Source of the DNA: CAZDUS01 sp044344495
GTDB lineage: Bacteria; Verrucomicrobiota; Kiritimatiellia; CAIKKV01; CAITUY01
Assembly: GCA_044344495.1 (NCBI GenBank)
Contig: JBIJCW010000072.1
Span: forward strand, 1-9,865
Length of the DNA: 9,865 nucleotides
Reading direction: 5' to 3'
The translations under genes and the position numbers were made by a program. Every line of letters starts with the position of its first letter. Positions within the stretch are counted from its first letter, which is position 1. Shown in pieces: positions 1 to 6,150 of the stretch. The notes below the pieces were generated by a model, which was not told where the DNA came from, searched no databases, and worked only from the letters and a program-made list of their open reading frames with translations.

Positions 1-25
1 CCGGAATCCTAAAGGATTCCGCTAC
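1..25 (-). repeat. REP-like palindrome, family A (copy R1), overlaps the RAYT stop
   Basis: On the minus strand it reads head GTAGC, stem GGAATCC, 4-base loop TTTA, stem GGATTCC, then GG. The two 7-bp arms (3-9 and 14-20) are perfectly complementary. The TAG inside the GTAGC head is the stop codon of the transposase gene at 22-600. The six bases before the head (CTTTCC on the minus strand) are shared with copies R4 and R5, so the conserved unit extends beyond the palindrome. The left window edge cuts the context. Confidence 0.85.
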
Positions 26-600
26 GGAAAGACGTTCACCCCCTCCGCACCGGCATTCCGCTCCACTTCGAGTGCATAGATTTTCCAGAACCGTCCCGAA
101 AAGTCCGAAGCGCGCCAATCCAGGTCCGGATACCCTATCGCATGGGCACCTGAATAGGCCCAGTCTGTCGCCATGCTGCTCAATCCGGCCCGCACGGGAT
201 TCTCCGAAAGGTAATAGGCCAACCGCACGACAGCCCCCCGATCCCGGTCGGTCTCGCGCAACACGTTGTCGTGGCACTGCTTCTGGAACTCCACGCCCCG
301 CGCCCGCAACACAGCGTTGAAGTGATCCCGGAAGAACCGGATAGCTTTGAGCTGGTCGCTATTGGCATCCAGCCCCGCCCAGAACATATGCGCGTGGTCC
401 GGCATAAGGCAATACATGGGACAAATGAGGCGATAACGATGCAGGAGGTGCGCCTGCACATCGCGGAACCGGAGATGGGTGTCTCCATCAAGCCATCCGG
501 TCACACGCCCGGCGATCGTCATGCTCCAATGGACATAGGCGTGTCCCCGGTAATATTCCGACGGCAACCGGCGCAGATAATCGTGCAAAGGAACGGGCAT
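22..600 (-). CDS. REP-associated tyrosine transposase (RAYT), Y1/IS200-like HUH nuclease
   Basis: A 192-residue protein of the single-tyrosine HUH transposase superfamily (Y1_Tnp, IS200-like). These enzymes nick single-stranded DNA at hairpins and form a 5'-phosphotyrosine link. The HUH metal-binding motif is H69-A70-H71 within MPDHAH, and the likely nucleophile is Y130 in YLSENPVRAGL, the Y-x3-N-P-V-R-A-G signature of RAYTs. A DWAYSGAH segment near 146-153 matches the conserved W/Y-S-S region found after it. The length is normal for a RAYT, and the frame has no break. Unlike a true IS200 element, the gene has no separate inverted ends; it is flanked by same-oriented REP palindromes at 1-25 and 614-637, as expected for a RAYT domesticated with its REPs. 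The ATG at 598-600 has no purine-rich Shine-Dalgarno before it (the upstream bases are pyrimidine-rich), so expression is probably weak. The last codons (Phe-Pro-stop) are made from repeat R1 and its flank. The family assignment is firm; activity is not shown. Confidence 0.9.
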   Translation of the reverse strand: MPVPLHDYLRRLPSEYYRGHAYVHWSMTIAGRVTGWLDGDTHLRFRDVQAHLLHRYRLICPMYCLMPDHAHMFWAGLDANSDQLKAIRFFRDHFNAVLRARGVEFQKQCHDNVLRETDRDRGAVVRLAYYLSENPVRAGLSSMATDWAYSGAHAIGYPDLDWRASDFSGRFWKIYALEVERNAGAEGVNVFP

Positions 601-613
601 GGCGGGAGAATAT

Positions 614-637
614 CGGAATCCTAACGGATTCCGCTAC
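614..637 (-). repeat. REP-like palindrome, family A (copy R2), just upstream of the RAYT
   Basis: Arms GGAATCC (615-621) and GGATTCC (626-632) with loop TAAC, then GCTAC, i.e. a GTAGC head on the minus strand. It starts 13 bases upstream of the RAYT start codon and has the same orientation as R1, so the RAYT gene is bracketed by direct copies of family A. It would be transcribed into the 5' leader of the RAYT message and could form a hairpin there. Confidence 0.88.
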
Positions 638-648
638 AAGATTCCTAT

Positions 649-673
649 GTAGCGGCATTCTTTCGAATGCCGC
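649..673 (+). repeat. REP-like palindrome, family B (copy R3)
   Basis: Head GTAGC (649-653), arm GGCATTC (654-660), loop TTTC, arm GAATGCC (665-671). It faces R2 head to head: GCTAC at 633-637 and GTAGC at 649-653 are complementary across an 11-base spacer. The following GCGCGCCGC run is repeated after R4. Confidence 0.88.
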
Positions 674-689
674 GCGCCGCTGCCTTTCC

Positions 690-714
690 GTAGCGGCATT
701 CCTTCGAATGCCGC
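690..714 (+). repeat. REP-like palindrome, family B (copy R4)
   Basis: Head GTAGC (690-694), arm GGCATTC (695-701), loop CTTC, arm GAATGCC (706-712). It is a tandem duplicate of R3 with a 41-bp period: 649-680 and 690-721 differ at one base in the loop. The 5' flank GCCTTTCC (682-689) is matched in inverted form after R5. Confidence 0.88.
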
Positions 715-727
715 GCGCCGCCCCGCC

Positions 728-752
728 CCGGAATCCTAACGGATTCCGCTAC
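728..752 (-). repeat. REP-like palindrome, family A (copy R5), downstream of phoR
   Basis: Arms GGAATCC (730-736) and GGATTCC (741-747), loop TAAC, then GCTAC (748-752). It lies 10 bases beyond the phoR stop, so the phoBR transcript would end in this hairpin. There is no U-tract after it, so it is a 3'-end stabiliser or boundary rather than a classical intrinsic terminator. With its outer flank (753-761) it forms a long inverted pair with R4. Confidence 0.88.
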
Positions 753-762
753 GGGAAAGGCG

Positions 763-2547
763 CTACGCAACCACAGGCGGCAACTGCAAGGTGAACACAC
801 TTCCCTCGCCAGGCACACTGTTCACCCGCACACTCCCGCCGTGCGCCAGCGCAATATGCCTGACGATGGACAGCCCCAGCCCCGTCCCCCCCGCTTCCCG
901 GCTGCGCGCCTTGTCCACTCGGTAGAACCGTTCAAAAATGCGGTCCAGATGCTGGGGAGCAATCCCGCATCCCTCGTCGCGTACCGCCACCTCCGCTCCC
1001 TGTGCCGTAGCCACCCCCTCAACCCAAACCCGCCGGCCCGGCTCACTGTATTTAATCGCGTTATCCAGCAGATTCTCCAGGGCCTGCTCCAGCAGGGGCG
1101 CATTGGCGGAGACCATGAGGTGTTCCGGACAGGCGACACTTACCATGATCTGCCGGTCCTCCGCAACCATACGGCACGTCTCCACCGCCGCATTCACCAC
1201 ACCCGCAAGGTCGGTTGGCGCCATAACAATACTATGGGCCTCCACACCGTGCTCCACGCTGGAAAGTTTCAGCAGGTCGCCCGCCAGGTTCTCCAGCCGG
1301 TCCACCTGCCGCGCCGCCATCTCCGTGAAACGGCGCGCCTGCGCCGGATCCTCCAGCGCCCAATCCTGCAACGTCTCGATCGCCCCCTTGATCGCCGCAA
1401 TGGGAGTCTTCAATTCATGCGAGGCGTTGGCCACGAAATCACGCCGCATACCGTCCAAGCGCCGCTGCTGCGTACAATCCTCCGCCACCAGTACCGCCCC
1501 GATCCCGCGGCCGGCCGCATCCGTCAATGGCGCCCCCCGCACCCGCAACCACCGTCCCCGCGGTGCCTCGACGCCGAAGTCGACCTCACCCTGAACCACA
1601 TCCCCCTTCTCCATGACCCGCGCCATCAGGGCCTGAATATCAGGATTGTGAATCACCTCGTACAAGTGGCGCCCATGATCGTATGACTTGTCCAAATCAA
1701 ACAGACGGGCCGCCGCCTGATTCCACCGCGCCAGGTTCCCCTGCACATCCACCGCGACAACCCCCTCCATCATGCCGGATAGAACCACCTCCAGTTCGTT
1801 CCGGTGACGCGTCACTGTCTCGATGCGATCCTTGAGACGATCTGCCATCGCATTAAGGGCCAACGCCAGTTCCGACAACTCGACCCAGCGGCAGGTCGGC
1901 GCCCTGACCTTGAAATCCCCGCTTCCGTACCGCTCCGCCACACGCTTGAGCACCTCGACAGGTTGACTGACCCGCTGCGCCGACACATAACTGATGGCCG
2001 CCACCACCGGCAGAACCAACAGCGCCACCAACCACACCTTGTGTCGCAGCGCATCGGAAATCTGGTCGAGAACTGGCGCCTCCACCGCGGCACGCACAAC
2101 ACCAACAACCCTCCCTTGTTCACGAATGGGTACCGCCACATACAAGGTCCGCACCTTGACCGTTGAACTATCACGCATGATTGTACCCACCCGCCCTGCT
2201 ATGGCCTCGGCGATTTCCGGCCGAGAAGCGTGGTTTTCCATGGTCGCCGGATCATGTTCCGTGTCGGCAATCACCCGCCCGGCGGCATCCACCACGGTCA
2301 ACCGGACCGCCGCCACCCGCGCCGCCTCCACACATACGGCCTGAACCCGTGCCGGATCCTCACGAAGAACCGCAGAGGGTATCAGTTGACCAACCAGGGC
2401 CGTACGAACCGCCAACTCACGCCGCATGGCTTCCCCGGTGCGTTCATCACTCACCCGGAAGAAATACGCAACGACGACAACCACCGTCACCACCATCGTC
2501 AGCATGATCGTTGCGTAGTATCCCGAAAACAACCGATGCCTGGTCAT
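763..2547 (-). CDS. phoR: PhoR-type membrane sensor histidine kinase
   Basis: A 594-residue sensor kinase that should phosphorylate the response regulator encoded just upstream. Domains in order: membrane helix about 10-31; extracytoplasmic sensor about 32-168 with the PhoR/WalK-like pattern VVDAAGRVIADTEHDP followed by RPEIAEA (a Cache-type fold is likely); second membrane helix about 171-190; HAMP about 190-242; PAS about 250-360; HisKA with phospho-acceptor H377 in ASHELKTP; and the HATPase_c domain. ATP-binding boxes are all visible: N box ENLLDNAIKYS (N496), G1 DEGCGI (D524), F box IFERFYRVD, and G2 GGTGLGLS (553-560). No catalytic residue is missing. The ATG at 2545-2547 has a GAGGG only 3 bases upstream, so it may rely on coupling to phoB. 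No pst or phoU gene is in the window, so a phosphate signal is suggested by architecture only; a WalK/PhoR-like sensor for another stimulus is possible. Confidence 0.9.
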   Translation of the reverse strand: MTRHRLFSGYYATIMLTMVVTVVVVVAYFFRVSDERTGEAMRRELAVRTALVGQLIPSAVLREDPARVQAVCVEAARVAAVRLTVVDAAGRVIADTEHDPATMENHASRPEIAEAIAGRVGTIMRDSSTVKVRTLYVAVPIREQGRVVGVVRAAVEAPVLDQISDALRHKVWLVALLVLPVVAAISYVSAQRVSQPVEVLKRVAERYGSGDFKVRAPTCRWVELSELALALNAMADRLKDRIETVTRHRNELEVVLSGMMEGVVAVDVQGNLARWNQAAARLFDLDKSYDHGRHLYEVIHNPDIQALMARVMEKGDVVQGEVDFGVEAPRGRWLRVRGAPLTDAAGRGIGAVLVAEDCTQQRRLDGMRRDFVANASHELKTPIAAIKGAIETLQDWALEDPAQARRFTEMAARQVDRLENLAGDLLKLSSVEHGVEAHSIVMAPTDLAGVVNAAVETCRMVAEDRQIMVSVACPEHLMVSANAPLLEQALENLLDNAIKYSEPGRRVWVEGVATAQGAEVAVRDEGCGIAPQHLDRIFERFYRVDKARSREAGGTGLGLSIVRHIALAHGGSVRVNSVPGEGSVFTLQLPPVVA

Positions 2548-2565
2548 GATCCCTCGTCTGGTTGG

Positions 2566-3255
2566 CTATGCATTCGTGAATCGGTACCCTACGCCCCGAA
2601 CCGTCTCAATGGAATCCCCGTGCGTGCCCAATTTGCGCCGCAACCCGACAATCTGCACATCCACGGCCCGGTCCGTGACCGGATAGGACTCGCCATGCAC
2701 CGCCGTCACAATCTGGTCCCGCGTGAAAACCCGGCCAGGCTGCCCCGCCAAAAGACTCAATACCCGGAATTCTGTGAAGGTCAGGTCCACCGGCTTGCCT
2801 TTCATTTTCACCTCGTGCCGCGCCGTATCAATCACGATGTCCCGTACACGGATGACCTCCTTCTCCGCCACCACGGCGCCATCGTGACGCCGCAGTATGG
2901 TCCTCAACCGTGCCACCAGCACCCGCACGCTGAAGGGCTTCGTGATGTAGTCATCGGCCCCGACCTCAAGCCCCGTGACCACATCCACATCCTCCGCCTT
3001 GGCAGTCGCCATCAGCACCGGGATTCCCGCCGTCAGGACATCGCGCTTTAGCAGCCGGCAAACCTCCAACCCATCCAACCCCGGCAACATCAGGTCCAGG
3101 ATGATCGCATCCGGCGCTTCCGTCCGCGCCATCTTTAATCCCGCCTCGCCGTCACGGGCGGCAAGCACCGTGTACCCTTCCTTCCCCAGGTTTGCCTTGA
3201 GGATCTCGCGCAAATCCGCCTCGTCCTCGATCACCAGTATTTTTCTTCGTGGCAC
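2566..3255 (-). CDS. phoB: PhoB/OmpR-family response regulator
   Basis: A DNA-binding response regulator, cognate to the kinase encoded 18 bp downstream. Numbering from the GTG start at 3253-3255 (229 residues): receiver domain about 4-122 with acidic pocket E10/D11, phospho-acceptor D54 in LDLMLPG, T84, and K106 in TKPF; then a winged helix-turn-helix with LTFTEFRVL at 158-166, recognition-helix region TDRAVDVQIVGLRRKLG, and wing GVGYRF. Start choice: the frame is closed by a TGA at 3268-3270. A TTG at 3265-3267 would add four residues (total 233) but has no ribosome binding site. The GTG has AAGGA a few bases upstream and gives MPRRKILVIEDE, the usual family N-terminus, so I prefer it. It is the first gene of a two-gene operon and may regulate itself. 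The match to PhoB is at subfamily level; the regulon is unknown. Confidence 0.88.
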   Translation of the reverse strand: MPRRKILVIEDEADLREILKANLGKEGYTVLAARDGEAGLKMARTEAPDAIILDLMLPGLDGLEVCRLLKRDVLTAGIPVLMATAKAEDVDVVTGLEVGADDYITKPFSVRVLVARLRTILRRHDGAVVAEKEVIRVRDIVIDTARHEVKMKGKPVDLTFTEFRVLSLLAGQPGRVFTRDQIVTAVHGESYPVTDRAVDVQIVGLRRKLGTHGDSIETVRGVGYRFTNA

Positions 3256-3290
3256 GGGTTCCTTCAATCATAACGCTAACGGCCTGTAAA

Positions 3291-3315
3291 GCCCCGAGTT
3301 GAAACCCGCCGGGGC
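3291..3315. promoter_or_regulatory. GC-rich inverted repeat between phoB and leuS
   Basis: GCCCCG (3291-3296) pairs with CGGGGC (3310-3315) across a 13-base loop that contains one copy of TTGAAACC. It lies upstream of the leuS promoter candidate and in the 5' leader of phoB, so it could be a hairpin in the phoB message or part of an operator. No U-tract is seen on either strand. Confidence 0.3.
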
Positions 3316-3328
3316 CTCCGCTTCACTG

Positions 3329-3356
3329 TTGAAACCTTGGCGCAAATCCCTATAGT
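3329..3356 (+). promoter_or_regulatory. Candidate sigma-70 type promoter for leuS
   Basis: TTGAAA (3329-3334) and TATAGT (3351-3356) are separated by 16 bases, close to the TTGACA/TATAAT consensus, and lie 43 bases upstream of the leuS start. This is the best such pair in the short divergent region. The -35 hexamer is part of a repeated TTGAAACC whose other copy begins exactly 30 bases upstream (3299-3306). Confidence 0.5.
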
Positions 3357-3382
3357 TACCGCCTTTGCCGCCCATCGGCATC

Positions 3383-3389
3383 AGGAAGG
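3383..3389 (+). promoter_or_regulatory. Ribosome binding site of leuS
   Basis: AGGAAGG ends 9 bases before the ATG at 3399, good spacing and strong complementarity to the 16S 3' end. It supports the chosen leuS start. Confidence 0.7.
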
Positions 3390-3398
3390 CCGGAAACC

Positions 3399-5906
3399 AT
3401 GAACGAACAATACCCTTTTGAAGACATCGAACCCAAGTGGCAGAAGTACTGGACCGACCACGGCATCTTCAACGTCGACACCGCCCGCCACGAAAAAAAG
3501 TACTACTGCCTCACCATGTTCCCCTACCCCTCCGGCACCATGCACGTCGGACACGGCCGCAATTACATCATCGGCGATGCCGTCACCCGCTACAAGATGG
3601 CCCGCGGCTTCCGCGTCCTCTCCCCCATGGGCTGGGACGCCTTCGGCCTGCCCGCCGAGAACGCCGCCAAACAGCGCGGCGTCCACCCCAAGGAATGGAC
3701 CTACTCCAACATCCGGCAGATGAAACGCCAACTCCAGTCCTGGGGTATCGCCTACGACTGGAACCGCGAAATCGCCACCTGCCACCCGGACTACTACCGC
3801 TGGACCCAGTGGGTCTTCCTCAAACTCCACGAACGCGGCCTCGCCTACCAGAAGAACGCCCCCGTCAACTGGTGCGATTATTGCACCACCCTCGCCAACG
3901 AGGAAGTCCTCGCCGACGGCACCTGCGAACGCTGCGGACGCCCCGTCCACAAAAAGGATCTGACCCAGTGGTTCTTCAAGATCACCGACTACGCCGGCAA
4001 ACTGCTCGACGACCTGGCCCTGCTCGACAAGTGGCCCGAAAAGGTCCGCACCATGCAGGGCAACTGGATCGGCCGCTCCGAGGGCGCCCGCGTGGAATTC
4101 ACCGTCGCCGAAACCGGCGACCCCTGCCCCGTCTTCACCACCCGCCCGGACACCATCTATGGCGTCACCTTCATGGCCCTCGCCCCCGAACACCCCCTCG
4201 TGGAAAAACTTCTCCGGAACAATCCGCGCGCCACCGAGATCCGCGCCTTCGTCGAGAAGGAGAAAATGGTCTCCGCCGCCGAACGGACCGATGACACCAC
4301 CCGCAAGGAGGGCGTCTTCTCCGGCTTCCACGTCAAGAACCCCTACAACGGCGAACTCGCCCCCCTCTGGATCACCAACTACGTCCTGATGGAGTACGGC
4401 ACCGGCGCCGTCATGGCTGTCCCCGCCCACGACCAGCGCGATTTCGATTTCGCCGGGACCTACAAGCTTCCCGTCAAGGTCGTCATCCAGAACAACGACG
4501 GAACCCTCAAGGCCGACACCATGAAGGAGGCCTATGCCGAGGATGGCCCCATGGTCCACTCCGGCCCCTTCAACGGCCGCCAGAATCGCGAGGCCATGCA
4601 CGACATCATCCAGCATGCCGTGGACGGCAAGTTCGGCGAATTCACCACCCACTACCGCATCCGCGACTGGCTGATCAGCCGCCAGCGCTACTGGGGCTCC
4701 CCCATCCCCATCGTCCATTGCGAGACCTGCGGCGCCGTCCCCGTCCCGGAAAAGGACCTCCCCGTCCTCCTGCCCGACGACGTGGATTTCAAATCCGAAC
4801 GCGGCAACCCCCTCTCCTTCCACGAGGAATTCATCCGCACCCCCTGCCCGGCCTGCGGCAAACCCGCCCGCCGCGAAACCGATACCCTCGCGCAGTGGAT
4901 CTGCTCCTGCTGGTATTACCTCCGCTACGTCAACCCGCGCCTGACCACCGCCGCCTACAACAAGGCGGATGTGGATTACTGGCTCCCCGTCGACCAATAC
5001 ATCGGCGGCATCGAACACGCCGTCCTGCACCTCCTCTACTCGCGCTTCATCCTCAAGGTCCTGCACGATGCCGATACCTGCTCCTTCCGCGAACCCTTCG
5101 GCGCCCTCTTTACCCAGGGCATGATCTGCAAGCGTAGCGAAAAGGATGGCCAGCTCTACAAGATGTCCAAATCCAAGGGCAACGTGGTCTCACCGGACGA
5201 ACTCATCCGCGAATACGGCGCCGATACCGTCCGCCTCTACACCCTCTTCATCGGCCCGCCCGAGAAGGACGCCGAGTGGAACGATGCCGGCGTCGAGGGC
5301 GCCTTCCGCTTCCTGCGTCGCATATGGCGCCGCGTGGCCGAATCCCGCGACCTCCTGCTCGCCTCGAAGGCCCTGAAGCCGGATCTGGCCAGGATGGAAA
5401 CGCCTGAACGCAACCTCTACCGCAAACTCCATGAGAGCATCGCCAAGATCACCCATGACCTGGAAGGCGCGTTCCAGTTCAACACCGCCATCGCCCAGAT
5501 CATGGAACTCATGAACGCCTTGGATGACATCAAGGTGGACGCCTCCAGCAGTGAACAATGCCGGGCTGTTTATCGTGAATCCATTGAGTCCCTGGTGATC
5601 CTCATCTCCCCGTTCGCCCCGCACATCGCCGAGGAACTGTGGGGGGAGTTGGGGCACCCCCCCTCGGTCATCCAGGCAACCTGGCCCGAGGTGAATCCCA
5701 AGGCGCTTGCCCGGGATGAAATCGAGATCGTCATCCAGCTTAACGGCAAGATCCGCAGCCGGGAAACCATCCCGACGAGCCTCTCCCCTAAGGCCGTGGA
5801 AGCCCACGTCCTCGCCCAGGACTCCACCCGACAACTCCTGACTGGCCTGACGATCCGCAAGGTCGTCGTGGTCCCTGGCAAACTCGTCAATATCGTGGCC
5901 ACCTGA
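3399..5906 (+). CDS. leuS: Leucyl-tRNA synthetase (LeuRS)
   Basis: Class Ia aminoacyl-tRNA synthetase that charges tRNA-Leu with leucine in the cytoplasm; 835 residues, normal for bacteria. HIGH motif: H49-V50-G51-H52 in YPSGTMHVGHGRNY. KMSKS: K588-M-S-K-S592. Zinc ribbon: cysteine pairs C159/C162 and C176/C179; a second CxxC pair set lies before the ETDTLAQWICSCWYYLRY catalytic segment. The CP1 editing domain is intact: threonine-rich TTRPDT at 247-252, and D345 in HDQRD, the residue that positions the misacylated amino acid for hydrolysis. The C-terminal part carries the anticodon-binding helical domain and the IQLNGKIR segment of the final small domain. Codon use is very rich in C at third positions. 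It has a good ribosome binding site and is followed without a gap by a 44-codon membrane ORF, so the two are probably cotranscribed. No anomaly is seen. Confidence 0.98.
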   Translation: MNEQYPFEDIEPKWQKYWTDHGIFNVDTARHEKKYYCLTMFPYPSGTMHVGHGRNYIIGDAVTRYKMARGFRVLSPMGWDAFGLPAENAAKQRGVHPKEWTYSNIRQMKRQLQSWGIAYDWNREIATCHPDYYRWTQWVFLKLHERGLAYQKNAPVNWCDYCTTLANEEVLADGTCERCGRPVHKKDLTQWFFKITDYAGKLLDDLALLDKWPEKVRTMQGNWIGRSEGARVEFTVAETGDPCPVFTTRPDTIYGVTFMALAPEHPLVEKLLRNNPRATEIRAFVEKEKMVSAAERTDDTTRKEGVFSGFHVKNPYNGELAPLWITNYVLMEYGTGAVMAVPAHDQRDFDFAGTYKLPVKVVIQNNDGTLKADTMKEAYAEDGPMVHSGPFNGRQNREAMHDIIQHAVDGKFGEFTTHYRIRDWLISRQRYWGSPIPIVHCETCGAVPVPEKDLPVLLPDDVDFKSERGNPLSFHEEFIRTPCPACGKPARRETDTLAQWICSCWYYLRYVNPRLTTAAYNKADVDYWLPVDQYIGGIEHAVLHLLYSRFILKVLHDADTCSFREPFGALFTQGMICKRSEKDGQLYKMSKSKGNVVSPDELIREYGADTVRLYTLFIGPPEKDAEWNDAGVEGAFRFLRRIWRRVAESRDLLLASKALKPDLARMETPERNLYRKLHESIAKITHDLEGAFQFNTAIAQIMELMNALDDIKVDASSSEQCRAVYRESIESLVILISPFAPHIAEELWGELGHPPSVIQATWPEVNPKALARDEIEIVIQLNGKIRSRETIPTSLSPKAVEAHVLAQDSTRQLLTGLTIRKVVVVPGKLVNIVAT

Positions 5907-6040
5907 TGAATCGATGGAAGGCAGGCCTGCAGGCCATTGGGCGCTCGCTGTTCGGCCTGACCGACGCCGAGCGCCGCCTCCTCGGCGTGGTCATCGCCCT
6001 GGCCCTGCTGGGCCTGGCAGTCAAATGGTGGACCCGCTGA
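5906..6040 (+). CDS. 44-residue single-pass membrane miniprotein, coupled to leuS
   Basis: Begins with ATG at 5906-5908, sharing one base with the leuS stop (TGATG), the classical arrangement for translational coupling; there is no clear ribosome binding site of its own. The protein starts MNRWKAGLQAIGRSLFGL, continues with a charged TDAERR segment, and has one hydrophobic helix (about 25-39, LLGVVIALALLGLAV) ending in KWWTR. The basic N-terminus and the Trp-Trp/Arg end suggest an inner-membrane anchor with an N-in orientation. The pattern 'TDAERRLLGVV...GLAVKWW' resembles the membrane anchor that precedes the helix-hairpin-helix part of short ComEA-like proteins, but no such domain follows here: a palindrome remnant begins right after the stop. 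It could be a true small protein or the remnant of a ComEA-like gene. Function unknown. Confidence 0.55.
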   Translation: MNRWKAGLQAIGRSLFGLTDAERRLLGVVIALALLGLAVKWWTR

Positions 6041-6041
6041 A

Positions 6042-6054
6042 CATTCGAATGCCG
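6042..6054 (+). repeat. Remnant of a family B palindrome with the loop deleted
   Basis: CATTC directly joined to GAATGCCG gives the perfect palindrome CATTCGAATG (6042-6051). It equals a family B stem without its 4-base loop and without the GTAGC head. It starts one base after the stop codon of the miniprotein. Confidence 0.6.
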
Positions 6055-6072
6055 TAAACGCTCACTCCCCAT

Positions 6073-6097
6073 GTAGCGGCATTCCTTCGAATGCCGC
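6073..6097 (+). repeat. REP-like palindrome, family B (copy R6)
   Basis: Head GTAGC (6073-6077), arm GGCATTC (6078-6084), loop CTTC, arm GAATGCC (6089-6095). Identical in head, stem and loop to R4 and R8. It is tail to tail with R7, six bases apart. Confidence 0.88.
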
Positions 6098-6103
6098 ACC
6101 GCG

Positions 6104-6128
6104 CCGGAATCCCAACGGATTCCGCTAT
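6104..6128 (-). repeat. REP-like palindrome, family A (copy R7) with a degraded head
   Basis: Arms GGAATCC (6106-6112) and GGATTCC (6117-6123) with loop CAAC, then GCTAT, so the head on the minus strand is ATAGC rather than GTAGC. Compared with the CCCAT-GTAGC junction of R6, the minus-strand junction CCCATAGC could be a loss of the GT dinucleotide. The stem is intact. Confidence 0.82.
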
Positions 6129-6139
6129 GGGATTCCCAT
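6127..6139. repeat. Small palindrome in the R7-R8 spacer
   Basis: ATGGGA and TCCCAT flank a single central T. The GATTCC inside is also present in the R2-R3 spacer at 640-645, so the spacers of the two head-to-head A/B pairs may share ancestry. Confidence 0.4.
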
Positions 6140-6150
6140 CCTCTGCATCG

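Noticed and set aside
22..637. Complete IS200/IS605 insertion sequence
   Set aside because: No tnpB and no distinct left and right ends; the flanking palindromes are of the same kind as those scattered elsewhere, which fits a RAYT with REPs.
614..752. Possible CRISPR array from repeated short palindromes
   Set aside because: Copies alternate in strand and stem type, spacing is irregular (4-16 bases), spacers are not of uniform length, and no cas gene is present.
728..752. Rho-independent terminator of phoBR
   Set aside because: The hairpin is present but neither strand has a T-run after it; recorded as a repeat instead.
2230..3051. Plus-strand open frame of 273 codons spanning the phoB-phoR junction
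   Set aside because: Covers two real minus-strand genes with complete catalytic motifs; the product is His/Pro/Arg-rich and looks like an antisense artefact.
3268..3398. PHO box in front of phoB
   Set aside because: I see no pair of CTGTCAT-like repeats at 11-base spacing; only a TTGAAACC pair at 30-base spacing.
3381..5066. Long open frame (561 codons) on the minus strand opposite leuS
   Set aside because: It is the shadow of leuS: the translation is a low-complexity run of Gly, Ala, Val, Asp and Glu caused by C-rich third positions, and leuS has all its motifs.
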